Shown here in pieces: positions 35,547 through 44,181 of a stretch of 64,000 nucleotides of DNA. Within the stretch, counting starts at the first letter, position 1; every line of letters starts with the position of its first letter. Below the pieces are notes generated by a model. The model was not told where the DNA came from, ran no database searches, and saw only the letters and a program-made list of their open reading frames with translations. The DNA comes from an uncultured Candidatus Melainabacteria bacterium (lineage in GTDB: Bacteria > Cyanobacteriota > Vampirovibrionia > Gastranaerophilales > Gastranaerophilaceae). The stretch spans positions 62,001 to 126,000 of the forward strand of contig CAKVIE010000003.1 in assembly GCA_934754505.1 (NCBI GenBank), given 5' to 3'. The position numbers and the translations under genes are program-made.

Positions 35547-35950
35547 TTACATCTCCTAAGTATAAAAGGGTTTTCCGACCAACCATGCCCGTCGGATAAA
35601 TTTATTCAAATCCACCCCAATAAATATATTATGTCTATTATAATATAGATTTGTTTCGGAAAATATGAAAAATTATGACGTATTTTTGAAAAAACGTGCA
35701 TGTTTCAAGTTTTGCAACTGTTTTCAAAAACGTAATTTTTTTGTAATGTTTGCAACGAAACTTAATTAAGTTTCGTTTACTTTCTGTAATTCAATAAAAT
35801 CAACATCTTTTCACGAAATATTGTAAAATCGTGATTTTGCTTGCGTTTTGCGAGTTTGATTTTTGAAAATGCATATTACAGCTTGCTTTTCGAGATTGTG
35901 ACAAAATAGAAACATGTTGTAATATAATTAATACACAGATAAAAATTCTT
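35547..35950. other. 404-base intergenic region between nrdD and the ATP-grasp gene
   Basis: No gene is seen. It holds the nrdD leader with a TCCGAC / GTCGGA hairpin (35574-35596) and a 24-bp perfect palindrome AACGAAACTTAA-TTAAGTTTCGTT (35754-35777). A minus-strand TATAAT lies near 35640. On the plus side a TATAAT (35923-35928) and GAGGAG (35953-35958) serve the ATP-grasp gene. I looked for a clear NrdR box and did not find one. Confidence 0.6.
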
Positions 35951-35965
35951 TTGAGGAGAAAATGT

Positions 35966-37129
35966 ATGATTATTCCCGAAAATCCTTATATTTCAGAGTT
36001 TTTGATAAAAAGTGCGGAAGTTTTTCAAATTCCGATTTTGAAAACGCATGCCTTGATTGAGCATGACCTTTCTAAATACAATTTAAAATTGTTGAGTGAA
36101 AAAGAAGCTATTGATTACGTTTCGCAATACGAAAATCTTTTGATATATTCAAACTCCGAAAGTTCTTTAGACTGGATAAATGCAAACCTCAAAAAGTTAC
36201 AGGCTGTCGGTTTTATAAATTTGTTTAAAAATAAATTCAAATTCCGAGAGCTTTTACAGTCTGTTTATCCGAATTTCTATTTTAAAAAAGTATCATATAA
36301 GGGTTTATTCGATTTGAAAATTTCCGAACTGCCAAAAGAATTTGTAATCAAGCCTGCTGTCGGATTTTTGAGTTTGGGGGTTCATTCGGTTTATGACAAA
36401 ACACAATGGAATGAAACTCTTGAAAAAATCAAAGCTGAAATTGGTATTTTGGATACAGAATATTCGGATTCCGTTGTCAATTCATCGGATTTTATAATTG
36501 AAGAAATGATTAAGGGTGAAGAATTTGCTGTCGATGTATATTTTAATAATGTCGGAAAACCCGTTGTTTTGAACATTTTTCATCATCCTTTCCGTGATGA
36601 AAATGATGTTTCCGATAGAATTTATTTAACTTCTGCTCAAATAATTAAGGAAAATTTAACCGAAGTTCAAAATATTTTGTCAAAAATCGGAAAACAAGTT
36701 AATCTTAAAAACTTCCCGATGCATATTGAATTTAGAAAAAGAAATGACGGTATAATTATTCCGATAGAGGTAAATCCGCTGCGTTTCGCAGGCTGGTGTA
36801 CAACTGATGTCGCTAAATATGCCTACGACATAAATGTTTATGAGTATTATTTTGAGCAAAAAGAACCTGATTGGGATTATATTTTCAGTAAAAACGATAA
36901 ATCAATCTGTTATTTTTCAATGGCGGAAGTGCCGTCTAATATTGATAAAAAACAAATAAAATCCTTTGATTACGAGCATTTTTGTAAAAATTATTCAAAT
37001 ATTCTTGAATTGAGAAAAGTTGATTTTTCTTGTAACCCTGTATTTGCAGTTATTTTTGGCAAAACTGACAATCAAAATGAAATATCAAATATATTGAAAT
37101 TAAAAACGGCTGATTTTATTGAATTATAG
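35966..37129 (+). CDS. ATP-grasp domain protein
   Basis: A 387-residue protein from ATG 35966 (GAGGAG 7 bases upstream; a TTG five codons earlier would bury this site). It has the ATP-grasp layout: KFKFRELLQSVYPNFYFKKV, ELPKEFVIKPAVGFLSLGVH, the acidic SDFIIEEMIKGEEFAVDVYF, and the metal-binding IIIPIEVNPLRFAGWC. Such enzymes join a carboxylate to an amine or thiol with ATP. The substrate is not identifiable. The stop is one base from the convergent rpaA-like stop. Confidence 0.8.
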   Translation: MIIPENPYISEFLIKSAEVFQIPILKTHALIEHDLSKYNLKLLSEKEAIDYVSQYENLLIYSNSESSLDWINANLKKLQAVGFINLFKNKFKFRELLQSVYPNFYFKKVSYKGLFDLKISELPKEFVIKPAVGFLSLGVHSVYDKTQWNETLEKIKAEIGILDTEYSDSVVNSSDFIIEEMIKGEEFAVDVYFNNVGKPVVLNIFHHPFRDENDVSDRIYLTSAQIIKENLTEVQNILSKIGKQVNLKNFPMHIEFRKRNDGIIIPIEVNPLRFAGWCTTDVAKYAYDINVYEYYFEQKEPDWDYIFSKNDKSICYFSMAEVPSNIDKKQIKSFDYEHFCKNYSNILELRKVDFSCNPVFAVIFGKTDNQNEISNILKLKTADFIEL

Positions 37130-37130
37130 G

Positions 37131-37862
37131 TTACTCTTTTTCCTTTTTCTTCTTCTTTGGTGCACCTTCGGGCAAAAGTCTGTAACCGCCGCCGTAAATA
37201 GTTTCTATATATTCTTTGTCGCCTGATATTTTATCGAGTTTCGTTCTTATATGACGGATATGAACTCTTATTGTTTCAACGTCGTCATCGGGGTTATATC
37301 CCCAAATATCCGTCAAAATTTTTGCTCCTGAAACCATGTTTCCATAATTCTGCATTAACAAGTTTATGATATCAAATTCTATCGGGGTAACTTTTGCAAC
37401 TTTATCTTTGATTTTGACCGAATATGTTTCAGGCAGAAGAGTTATGTCCCCTGCTTGCAAAATTTCTCTGACAGCTGCTGATTCCGGGATTTTATCCGTT
37501 CTCTTTAACAATGCTCGTACTCGAACTTTTAATTCCTCAATTTCAAAAGGTTTTACAAGATAATCATCAACTCCGATATCAAAGCCTTTAACCTTGTCAT
37601 CAAGCATTCCGAGGGCTGTAAGCATTATAATCGGAGTTTCTTTAATATCTGCATTTTCTCTGATTCTTTTTGCAACCGTGTAACCGTCAACATCGGGCAT
37701 CATTACGTCAAGAATTATTAAATCCGGCTGTTCTTGCTTTGCTGTCGCAAATCCCGTGATTCCGTCTTTTGCAGAAATAACATTGTATCCTGCAAGCTCC
37801 AGATTTATCGTTACAAGTTGGTTTACTGCTTCATCATCGTCAATAACAAGTATTTTAGCCAT
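37131..37862 (-). CDS. rpaA: OmpR-family response regulator, RpaA-like
   Basis: A 243-residue two-domain regulator. The receiver has the acidic pocket D8-D10, phosphoacceptor D52 (LIILDVMMPDVDG), T82 and K104. The winged-helix DNA-binding domain contains NPDDDVETIRVHIRHIRTKL and IETIYGGGYRLLPE. These, together with IIMLTALGMLDDKVKGFDIG, match cyanobacterial RpaA much better than generic OmpR/PhoB. The C-terminus ends in a Lys-rich tail. In cyanobacteria RpaA is phosphorylated by SasA as the circadian output; no histidine kinase lies beside it here. It follows the glycosyltransferase-like gene by 3 bases. Confidence 0.85.
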   Translation of the reverse strand: MAKILVIDDDEAVNQLVTINLELAGYNVISAKDGITGFATAKQEQPDLIILDVMMPDVDGYTVAKRIRENADIKETPIIMLTALGMLDDKVKGFDIGVDDYLVKPFEIEELKVRVRALLKRTDKIPESAAVREILQAGDITLLPETYSVKIKDKVAKVTPIEFDIINLLMQNYGNMVSGAKILTDIWGYNPDDDVETIRVHIRHIRTKLDKISGDKEYIETIYGGGYRLLPEGAPKKKKKEKE

Positions 37863-37865
37863 GAT

Positions 37866-38843
37866 TTACTCTTTCTGATTTTTGTTTTGTAATGAATTTA
37901 TATTCTTTATAACCTTTTTTACGACTTCTGTCGAGGAAAAATTATTTACAACGGTTTTTCTTGCATTTAAACCTATTGCCCAAGACAAAGACGGGTTTTT
38001 TAAATAAAATTCTGTTTTATCAATCAAATCTGTTGAATTTTTGTAGGTTTCAAGGTTATGTCCTATATCAAAATATTTTTTGATAGCAGTTGTTTCTTCT
38101 GCTATTGTAAAGCCTGATGCAGCTGAAATTTCTAAAATTCTGTAATCAATACCGTGCGGCGATTTAGTCACCGGAACAATGTTTACAACACTTGAGGAAA
38201 AAACTTTTGCTCTTTCTGCTTCGCTTCTGATTTCACCTTTGTAGGAATTTCTGTATAAATTTTTTATTTCTCCGTCTGGAATTTCGTCCCAAAGTTCATT
38301 TTCAAGGCTGTTTACATAATCTACTTCATCTGCATAAATTGAAATTTTTCCGAAATACGATATTAAATCTGTTATAGTCTTTAAAACGTTGATGTTATCA
38401 GGGTTTGACATAATTGTAATACCTGAATTATACTCTGTAAATCTTACCCCGTAATTTTTGAAATTTATTCCGCTTGAAAGATATTTTGCCCCTGTAATAT
38501 GCTTTACATCTTTCATATCCGTTGTATAAATTAATTTTTTTCCTTTAAAATTGTATAGCAAATCAAGAGGGTCGTTTTTTAAGTCTATATTTGTTAAAAA
38601 ATCAAAAATAAACACACAGTTGGGATTTTTTTCTAAAACAAAATCCAAAATACCGTCTTTCAATTCGTTGAAATTAAAACACATTACGATATTGGGGTTG
38701 AAATCTAAAAGTTCTGCTTTATCAAGTTCGGAAGAGTAAGTGTATTCCGCATATAAACCTGAATATCGAAAGCCTTGTACAAAGCTCTTTGCACATAGGC
38801 TGTATGGGATTGTATCCGGTAAAATTACATAGACTTTTTGCAT
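37866..38843 (-). CDS. Glycosyltransferase-like protein (CgeB/GT-B type)
   Basis: A 325-residue protein. The C-terminal half carries the pattern of Glyco_trans_1_2 domains: HGIDYRILEISAASGFTIAE, then YFDIGHNLETYKNSTDLIDK and NARKTVVNNFSS. The N-terminal half (VYVILPDTIPYSLCAKSFVQ, DFNPNIVMCFNF) fits the first Rossmann-like domain. The acceptor is unknown. It lies 3 bases before the response-regulator gene, so it is probably co-transcribed with it. Confidence 0.65.
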   Translation of the reverse strand: MQKVYVILPDTIPYSLCAKSFVQGFRYSGLYAEYTYSSELDKAELLDFNPNIVMCFNFNELKDGILDFVLEKNPNCVFIFDFLTNIDLKNDPLDLLYNFKGKKLIYTTDMKDVKHITGAKYLSSGINFKNYGVRFTEYNSGITIMSNPDNINVLKTITDLISYFGKISIYADEVDYVNSLENELWDEIPDGEIKNLYRNSYKGEIRSEAERAKVFSSSVVNIVPVTKSPHGIDYRILEISAASGFTIAEETTAIKKYFDIGHNLETYKNSTDLIDKTEFYLKNPSLSWAIGLNARKTVVNNFSSTEVVKKVIKNINSLQNKNQKE

Positions 38844-38854
38844 AAAATAACCTA

Positions 38855-38884
38855 ATTAAAATGCCGCTCTTTTACAAGCGGCAT
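38855..38884 (-). terminator. Terminator after rpsP
   Basis: ATGCCGCT (38861-38868) pairs with AGCGGCAT (38877-38884); on the minus strand TTTTAATT follows. It lies 21 bases beyond the rpsP stop. Confidence 0.65.
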
Positions 38885-38905
38885 GTATATCTGAATGAAA
38901 AATCG

Positions 38906-39253
38906 TTATGCTTGAGCTTCATTTGCAGCAGCTTCTTCAGCAGCTTTCTTTTCAGCTTCAGCCTTTGCCATAGCCTTCTTAGATAATTTTTCTTTTGTTG
39001 AAGGTTTGTAGTTCAAAGTACCGTCTTCATTTGCATTGTTGATTAAATACTTAACTGTATCAGTCGGTTGTGCACCTTTTGAAATCCATTCGAGTGCTGA
39101 CTGTTTGTCAAGTTTCATTTCTTTTGTTTTCGGATTGTAGTGACCCAATTGTTGGATTGCTGCACCGTCACGTTTTGTTGTTGCATTGATTACGATAATT
39201 CTGTATAACGGATTTTTCTTATAACCCATTCTTTTAAGTTTAATTTTAACCAT
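38906..39253 (-). CDS. rpsP: 30S ribosomal protein S16
   Basis: A 115-residue ribosomal protein. It opens MVKIKLKRMGYKKNPLYRII and has DGAAIQQLGHYNPKTKEM and LINNANEDGTL, all S16 signatures. The C-terminal 25 residues (KAMAKAEAEKKAAEEAAANE) are an Ala/Lys/Glu-rich extension. The usual neighbours (ffh, trmD, rplS) are absent. A structured leader precedes it. Confidence 0.96.
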   Translation of the reverse strand: MVKIKLKRMGYKKNPLYRIIVINATTKRDGAAIQQLGHYNPKTKEMKLDKQSALEWISKGAQPTDTVKYLINNANEDGTLNYKPSTKEKLSKKAMAKAEAEKKAAEEAAANEAQA

Positions 39254-39420
39254 TTGGTTAGTTCTCCTTGTTTTTACTGTAACGATTAAGAGATTTTGAT
39301 AATACTTGACAATTATCGGATTTAATCCAATCTCTTTTTCAAAAGCATGCTGCCTTTGAGCCGCGAACGGTTAATTTGAGGAATTTAACCGCCAGTACCT
39401 AAATTTAAACACAAGAATAT
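39254..39420 (-). promoter_or_regulatory. Structured 5' leader of rpsP
   Basis: On the minus strand the leader folds into two hairpins. One is CGGTTAA / TTAACCG (39368-39391, 10-base loop); the other is CAAAGGCA / TGCTTTTG (39340-39358, 3-base loop). GGAG precedes the ATG. Such leaders often mediate autoregulation of ribosomal protein genes; that role is inference. The rest of 39421-39518 is A/T-rich with a TATAAT (39496-39501) for the plus-strand gene. Confidence 0.45.
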
Positions 39421-39518
39421 TTTTAAATCAATAAATTTTACTCAATCGGGTAAAATTTATGTAAACATTAATAAAAATATCTTTATTTATGTTATTATAA
39501 TATTCAAAGGGACAAAGT

Positions 39519-40043
39519 ATGAACGTTGATTTTGACATTAAGAAAATCAAAATGATTATTAGTGATTTTGATGGAGTTTTTACTGACGGCACAGGTTATG
39601 TTAATGCCGATGGTGAAGTTTCCAAAAGAATACATTTTCACGATGTCATGGGTATAGCAATCGCTTTGAAATTCGGTTTGAAGGTTATAATCATTACAGG
39701 CGAAGCCTCCGGTGCGGTTGAATATTTGAATAAAAAATTTGATGAATTAGAAGTCTTTCAAGATGTTAAATACAAAATTCAGTGTGTAAAAGAACTTGCT
39801 GATAAATATCATTTAACTGCCGATGAAATTTTGTATATCGGTGATGATGTCAATGATGCGGATTCCTTGCTTTTTGCTGGTGTTAAAGTTACCGTTCCGA
39901 ATGCAAATCCTTTGATAAAAAATATTGAAAATATTAAAATTACAAATAAAAAAGGCGGAGAAGGCGTTATTCGAGAAGTTATTGATGCCTTAACTTCATC
40001 TTTAACACAAGAAAAAATAATGTCGGGAGAGTTGTGTAAATGA
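39519..40043 (+). CDS. HAD phosphatase, KdsC-like
   Basis: A 174-residue HAD-superfamily phosphatase of the KdsC type. The nucleophile motif is SDFDGVFTDG (D16, D18). VIIITGEASGAVEYL holds motif II, and YIGDDVNDADSLLFAG holds the metal-binding acids. KdsC removes phosphate from Kdo 8-phosphate for lipopolysaccharide; related enzymes act on other nonulosonates. No kds neighbour is present, so the substrate is open. The next gene overlaps by 4 bases (ATGA). Confidence 0.82.
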   Translation: MNVDFDIKKIKMIISDFDGVFTDGTGYVNADGEVSKRIHFHDVMGIAIALKFGLKVIIITGEASGAVEYLNKKFDELEVFQDVKYKIQCVKELADKYHLTADEILYIGDDVNDADSLLFAGVKVTVPNANPLIKNIENIKITNKKGGEGVIREVIDALTSSLTQEKIMSGELCK

Positions 40044-41752
40044 GCAGATTCTTAAAAATTGTAGCAGCAAAAGTCAGACAGTTTGAAAATTTACTTAACG
40101 AATATGTGAACGGAAGTAAAGGCTCAGCCCAAATTCCATATCTTGCTTATGTAAATTGGGGAATTAATTTGTCTAATGATGAAGATTTGGACAAAGCTCT
40201 TGAAAAACTTGAAACATCTGCTTTAATGCAGCCTAATTCCGCGATTGTTCAAATGAATTTGGGCAAAATTTACATGAAAAAGGGCTTGTATAACCAAGCC
40301 GTTGAAAAATTCAAAAAGACAATCCGACTTGATAACAGAAGCGGTTGTGCGTATTCACTTGCTGCGGCATGTTTGATTTTGAAAGATGAATTTAAAGAGG
40401 CTGAAAGTTTCTACAAAAAAGGCTGTCAAATTGCTCCGACTGATTCGGAAGTTCATACAAATTATGCGACAGCTCTTGCAAGAAAAGGTAAAAAATTTAA
40501 AGCTCTCGAAGTTTATAAGGCAGCTCTGAAAATTAATCCTAATGATTTTCTTGCTTTGCATTGCTCGGGAGTAATCCTTTGCAATCTCGGCAAATATGAT
40601 GAAGCTCTTGAAAAATTAAACGAGGCTTTAAAACTTCAGCACGAAAACCCTGATACGCTTTTATATGTTGCTATTTGCAAATATAAATCAGATTTGTTTG
40701 AAGAAGCCCTTGCAGATGTCGAACATTCTCTTTCTATCAGAATGAATTATTCCGACGGAATGATGATAAAAGGTGTATGTCTTGCTAAATTGGGCAAAGA
40801 AGCCGAATGTTTGTCTTGTTTTGCTGCAAATGAAAAAGGAAACGAAACAAATTACCAATATTATACATATTGGGGAATTTCGCTTCAGACATTTGAACGT
40901 TATGCGGAAGCTAAAGAGAAGTTTTTACAGGCTTTTGAACTTAATAGAGATGATGAGTTTACGATTTTCTATCTTGGTGAAAATTACATCAAGGAAGGAA
41001 ATTTAACTGCGGCTTTGCAATTATTTTTGAAGGTTGTTGATTCAAATCCTAAAAATGCTGATGCTTACGAGAGATTGGGTGACATTTATTATCAAAAAAA
41101 TAATTATAAGGAAGCTATTAATTCGTACTTGAATGCAATTAAAAATTCGAGAAAACATCTCAAATTATACTATAACATTGCAAAGTGCTATTTTTATATG
41201 GACGAATTGAAAAATTCAGAGGCATATTACATAAAAGCTATTGATTATAACCCGAATTTAATAGCAGCATATACAGGTTATGCAAATTTATTGATTTCAA
41301 CCGGAAATACGAAAGAGGCACTTCGTAAAATCCGTGCCGCATCTAAAAAAGCTCCTGATTCGTTTGATGTTTTGAATATCTATTCAAGAGTGCTTGTAAA
41401 ACTTGAAATGTATTCTGATGCAGTTGATAAAATAGACAGATTGCTCGCAATAGACCCTGAATATTACGATGCAATTTATACAAAGGCAGAAGTATTAAAT
41501 GCATTGAACAGGTCGCAAGAAGCTATTGGTGCGTTGCAATCATTGCCTCAGGAATATCATGATACAAGAGATTATCTTTATATTATGATGAATTCTTACA
41601 AGCATCTTGCAGAACTTTCGCCCTCGCATTACAATATAAGTAAAGCAATAGAATATTGCGACCGTTTGACAAATAAATATTCGACGGAATATAAGTTGGA
41701 CGATGTGAAAAATTCACTTGAAGAAACATTAAGTAAAATTGAAGGTAAGTAA
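40040..41752 (+). CDS. Tetratricopeptide repeat protein
   Basis: A 570-residue protein of about 14 TPR units, e.g. AIVQMNLGKIYMKKGLYNQA and ADAYERLGDIYYQKNNYKEA. There is no signal peptide. It is coupled to the upstream phosphatase by ATGA and is followed 2 bases later by the aspartate kinase start. It resembles the protein at 25677 in layout. Partner unknown. Confidence 0.85.
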   Translation: MSRFLKIVAAKVRQFENLLNEYVNGSKGSAQIPYLAYVNWGINLSNDEDLDKALEKLETSALMQPNSAIVQMNLGKIYMKKGLYNQAVEKFKKTIRLDNRSGCAYSLAAACLILKDEFKEAESFYKKGCQIAPTDSEVHTNYATALARKGKKFKALEVYKAALKINPNDFLALHCSGVILCNLGKYDEALEKLNEALKLQHENPDTLLYVAICKYKSDLFEEALADVEHSLSIRMNYSDGMMIKGVCLAKLGKEAECLSCFAANEKGNETNYQYYTYWGISLQTFERYAEAKEKFLQAFELNRDDEFTIFYLGENYIKEGNLTAALQLFLKVVDSNPKNADAYERLGDIYYQKNNYKEAINSYLNAIKNSRKHLKLYYNIAKCYFYMDELKNSEAYYIKAIDYNPNLIAAYTGYANLLISTGNTKEALRKIRAASKKAPDSFDVLNIYSRVLVKLEMYSDAVDKIDRLLAIDPEYYDAIYTKAEVLNALNRSQEAIGALQSLPQEYHDTRDYLYIMMNSYKHLAELSPSHYNISKAIEYCDRLTNKYSTEYKLDDVKNSLEETLSKIEGK

Positions 41753-41754
41753 AA

Positions 41755-43023
41755 GTGGGAATAATAGTTCAAAAATTCGGCGGAACATCGGTTGCCGATC
41801 CGCAGAAAATACATAACGTCGCACGTGCGGCATTAAGAGAACAAAAAAACGGTAATCAAGTTGTTGTTGTTGTTTCTGCAATGGGACATACAACCGATTA
41901 CCTCGTCAGCTTGGCAAAAGAAGTTACAGAAACTCCGTCACCGAGAGAAATGGACATGCTTTTATCAACAGGTGAACAAGTTTCAATAGCACTTCTTGCT
42001 ATGGCTATTCAGGCTGAAGGCGGAAAAGCTATCAGTATGAACGGTTCTCAAGTCGGTATCATTACTGAATCTGTTCACGGTACGGCAAGAATTTTAGATG
42101 TTAAGACCGATAAAATCGTTAAAAACTTAAATGAAGGTAAAATTATTGTAATTGCAGGATTTCAAGGTATAACAACTGATTTTGAAATTACAACACTCGG
42201 CAGAGGCGGCAGTGATACTTCCGCAGTTGCGATTGCAGCAGCATTAAAGGCTGACAGATGTGATATTTACACAGATGTTGACGGTGTTTACACAGCGGAC
42301 CCGAGAATTGTTCCGAAAGTTCAAAGACTTAATCAAATCTCGTATGAAGAAATGCTTGAACTCGCAAGAGTCGGAGCAAATGTTCTTCATCCCCGTTCTG
42401 TTGAAACAGCAAAACAATGCCACGTTGCAATGAGAGTTAGAAGTTCGTTCAATTTGGACGATTTAGGCACATTAATCTTAGGAGTAGATGATATGGAAAT
42501 TTATAAACCGGTCGCAGGTACAGCTGCTGACACTTCACAAGTTAGATTAGTTTTGACTCACGTTTCGGATACTCCGGGCTGTGCGGCAAAATTGTTCAGT
42601 AAACTTGCTGAAAAAAATATCAGTGTTGATATGATTATTCAATCTTTTGCAAGAAATCAAGGTACAAATGATATCGCTTTTACAGTTGATAAAAATGATA
42701 AAGATGCTGCTGTTAAGGTTTGCGAAGGTCTTAAATCTGAATTGCAAACAGGCGAAATCTTTGTTGATGAAGATATTGCAAAGGTTTCTATCGTTGGTGC
42801 GGGCATGGTTGACAGACCCGGTATTGCTGCTGCAATGTTCCGTTCTTTAGCAGAAGTAGGAATTAACATCAAAATGATTTCAACTTCTGAAATTAAAATC
42901 AGCTGTCTTGTTGATAAGGGGAATGAAAAACTTGCTATCAAGACATTATGTAAAGAATTCCATTTAGACAGTGAAGAAGAAGCTGTTGTCAACGGTACTT
43001 TGCCTCCGGGAGAAGAAAAATAA
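41755..43023 (+). CDS. lysC: Aspartate kinase
   Basis: A 422-residue enzyme for the first step of the aspartate pathway (lysine, threonine, methionine). The start is GTG 41755. The kinase domain has VQKFGGTSVADPQKI, FQGITTDFEITTLGRGGSDT and YTDVDGVYTADPRIVPK. Two C-terminal ACT domains (about 265-410; VSIVGAGMVDRPGIAAAMF) give feedback control. It converges on thrC-hom across a bidirectional terminator, so the three threonine genes are adjacent but on opposite strands. Confidence 0.96.
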   Translation: MGIIVQKFGGTSVADPQKIHNVARAALREQKNGNQVVVVVSAMGHTTDYLVSLAKEVTETPSPREMDMLLSTGEQVSIALLAMAIQAEGGKAISMNGSQVGIITESVHGTARILDVKTDKIVKNLNEGKIIVIAGFQGITTDFEITTLGRGGSDTSAVAIAAALKADRCDIYTDVDGVYTADPRIVPKVQRLNQISYEEMLELARVGANVLHPRSVETAKQCHVAMRVRSSFNLDDLGTLILGVDDMEIYKPVAGTAADTSQVRLVLTHVSDTPGCAAKLFSKLAEKNISVDMIIQSFARNQGTNDIAFTVDKNDKDAAVKVCEGLKSELQTGEIFVDEDIAKVSIVGAGMVDRPGIAAAMFRSLAEVGINIKMISTSEIKISCLVDKGNEKLAIKTLCKEFHLDSEEEAVVNGTLPPGEEK

Positions 43024-43043
43024 ATTTTAATTTTAAAGTTATA

Positions 43044-43080
43044 AAAAAATCGGATATTTTAAATATCCGATTTTTTGTTT
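43044..43080. terminator. Bidirectional terminator between lysC and thrC
   Basis: AAAAAATCGGATATTT and AAATATCCGATTTTTT form a near-perfect palindrome with a U-run on either strand. Confidence 0.88.
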
Positions 43081-43100
43081 GCAATGTTAAATATTTTTTA

Positions 43101-44171
43101 TTATATATTCATTGCTTTTAAGATATCAGTCATATCCGCACTTGTCTTTTTAACGTTAGCACCTGCGAATTTAATTGCGTTGTCAGGGTCTTTCAAGCCG
43201 TTACCGGTTAAGATACAAACGATTTTTGAACCTTCTTTTACAGATTTTGCTTTATTTGACTTAATTAAGCCCGCAACTGATGCTGCTGATGCAGGTTCGC
43301 AGAGAATGCCTTCAGTTGATGCGATTAATTTATATGCTTCAACGATTTCATCATCAGTTACGCTGCTAATAATTCCGCCTGATAAATCTCTTGCTCTTTC
43401 TGCTTGTTTCCAGCTTGCAGGGTTACCGATTCTAATTGCAGTTGCAAGTGTTTCAGGGTGCATAATTCTTTCGCCCCGAACAATAGCGGCTGCTCCTTCT
43501 GCTTCAAATCCCATCATTTTCGGTAAATGTGTCGATTTATTTATTGCGAGCCATTCTTCGTAACCTTTGAAGTATGCAGTGATGTTTCCTGCATTTCCAA
43601 CAGGAATAAAGTGGTAATCAGGGGCATCGCCTAATGCTTCGATAATTTCGAACGCACCTGATTTTTGTCCTTCAATTCTGTACGGGTTTAGTGAGTTTAC
43701 AAGTGTTACAGAATATTTTTCTGAAATTTCAACAACTCTTTCAAGTGCTTCATCGAAGTTGCCGTTGATAGCAATAATATTTGCACCGTACATCATAGCT
43801 TGAGAAAGTTTTCCGAGAGCGATGTAGCCGTCAGGGATAAGAACAAATGTATTCATTCCTGCTTTTGCACCGTATGCTGCAGCTGCTGCACTTGTGTTTC
43901 CCGTTGAAGCACAAATGATTGCATCTGAACCTGCTTCTGCTGCTTTTGAAACAGCCATTGTCATTCCTCTGTCTTTGAAACTTCCTGTCGGGTTTGAACC
44001 TTCAAATTTCAAATAGATTTCTGCATCTAATCCGATTTTCTTTGCGAGGTTATCTGCTTTAATAAGCGGAGTATTACCTTCGTTCAAAGTGATTACGGGA
44101 GTTTTATCTGAAACAGGTAAATATTCTCTGTATTTGTTAATTAAACCTTGATAATGTTTGTCTGTACTCAT
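43101..44171 (-). CDS. thrC: Threonine synthase
   Basis: A 356-residue PLP enzyme that makes threonine from O-phosphohomoserine. The PLP lysine is in NPTGSFKDRGMTMAVSKAAE, and the phosphate cradle is HFIPVGNAGNITAYFKG. The length fits the short bacterial/archaeal class. It follows hom after 10 bases in the same direction. Confidence 0.95.
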   Translation of the reverse strand: MSTDKHYQGLINKYREYLPVSDKTPVITLNEGNTPLIKADNLAKKIGLDAEIYLKFEGSNPTGSFKDRGMTMAVSKAAEAGSDAIICASTGNTSAAAAAYGAKAGMNTFVLIPDGYIALGKLSQAMMYGANIIAINGNFDEALERVVEISEKYSVTLVNSLNPYRIEGQKSGAFEIIEALGDAPDYHFIPVGNAGNITAYFKGYEEWLAINKSTHLPKMMGFEAEGAAAIVRGERIMHPETLATAIRIGNPASWKQAERARDLSGGIISSVTDDEIVEAYKLIASTEGILCEPASAASVAGLIKSNKAKSVKEGSKIVCILTGNGLKDPDNAIKFAGANVKKTSADMTDILKAMNI

Positions 44172-44181
44172 TTTTTTATCC

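Noticed and set aside
35547..35950. NrdR box upstream of nrdD
   Set aside because: A/T-rich sequence contains loose matches, but no pair of ACACTATATATAGTGT-like boxes was found.
43075..43563. 162-codon open frame on the plus strand
   Set aside because: It lies wholly antisense to thrC, which has full family signatures; it has no ribosome-binding site.
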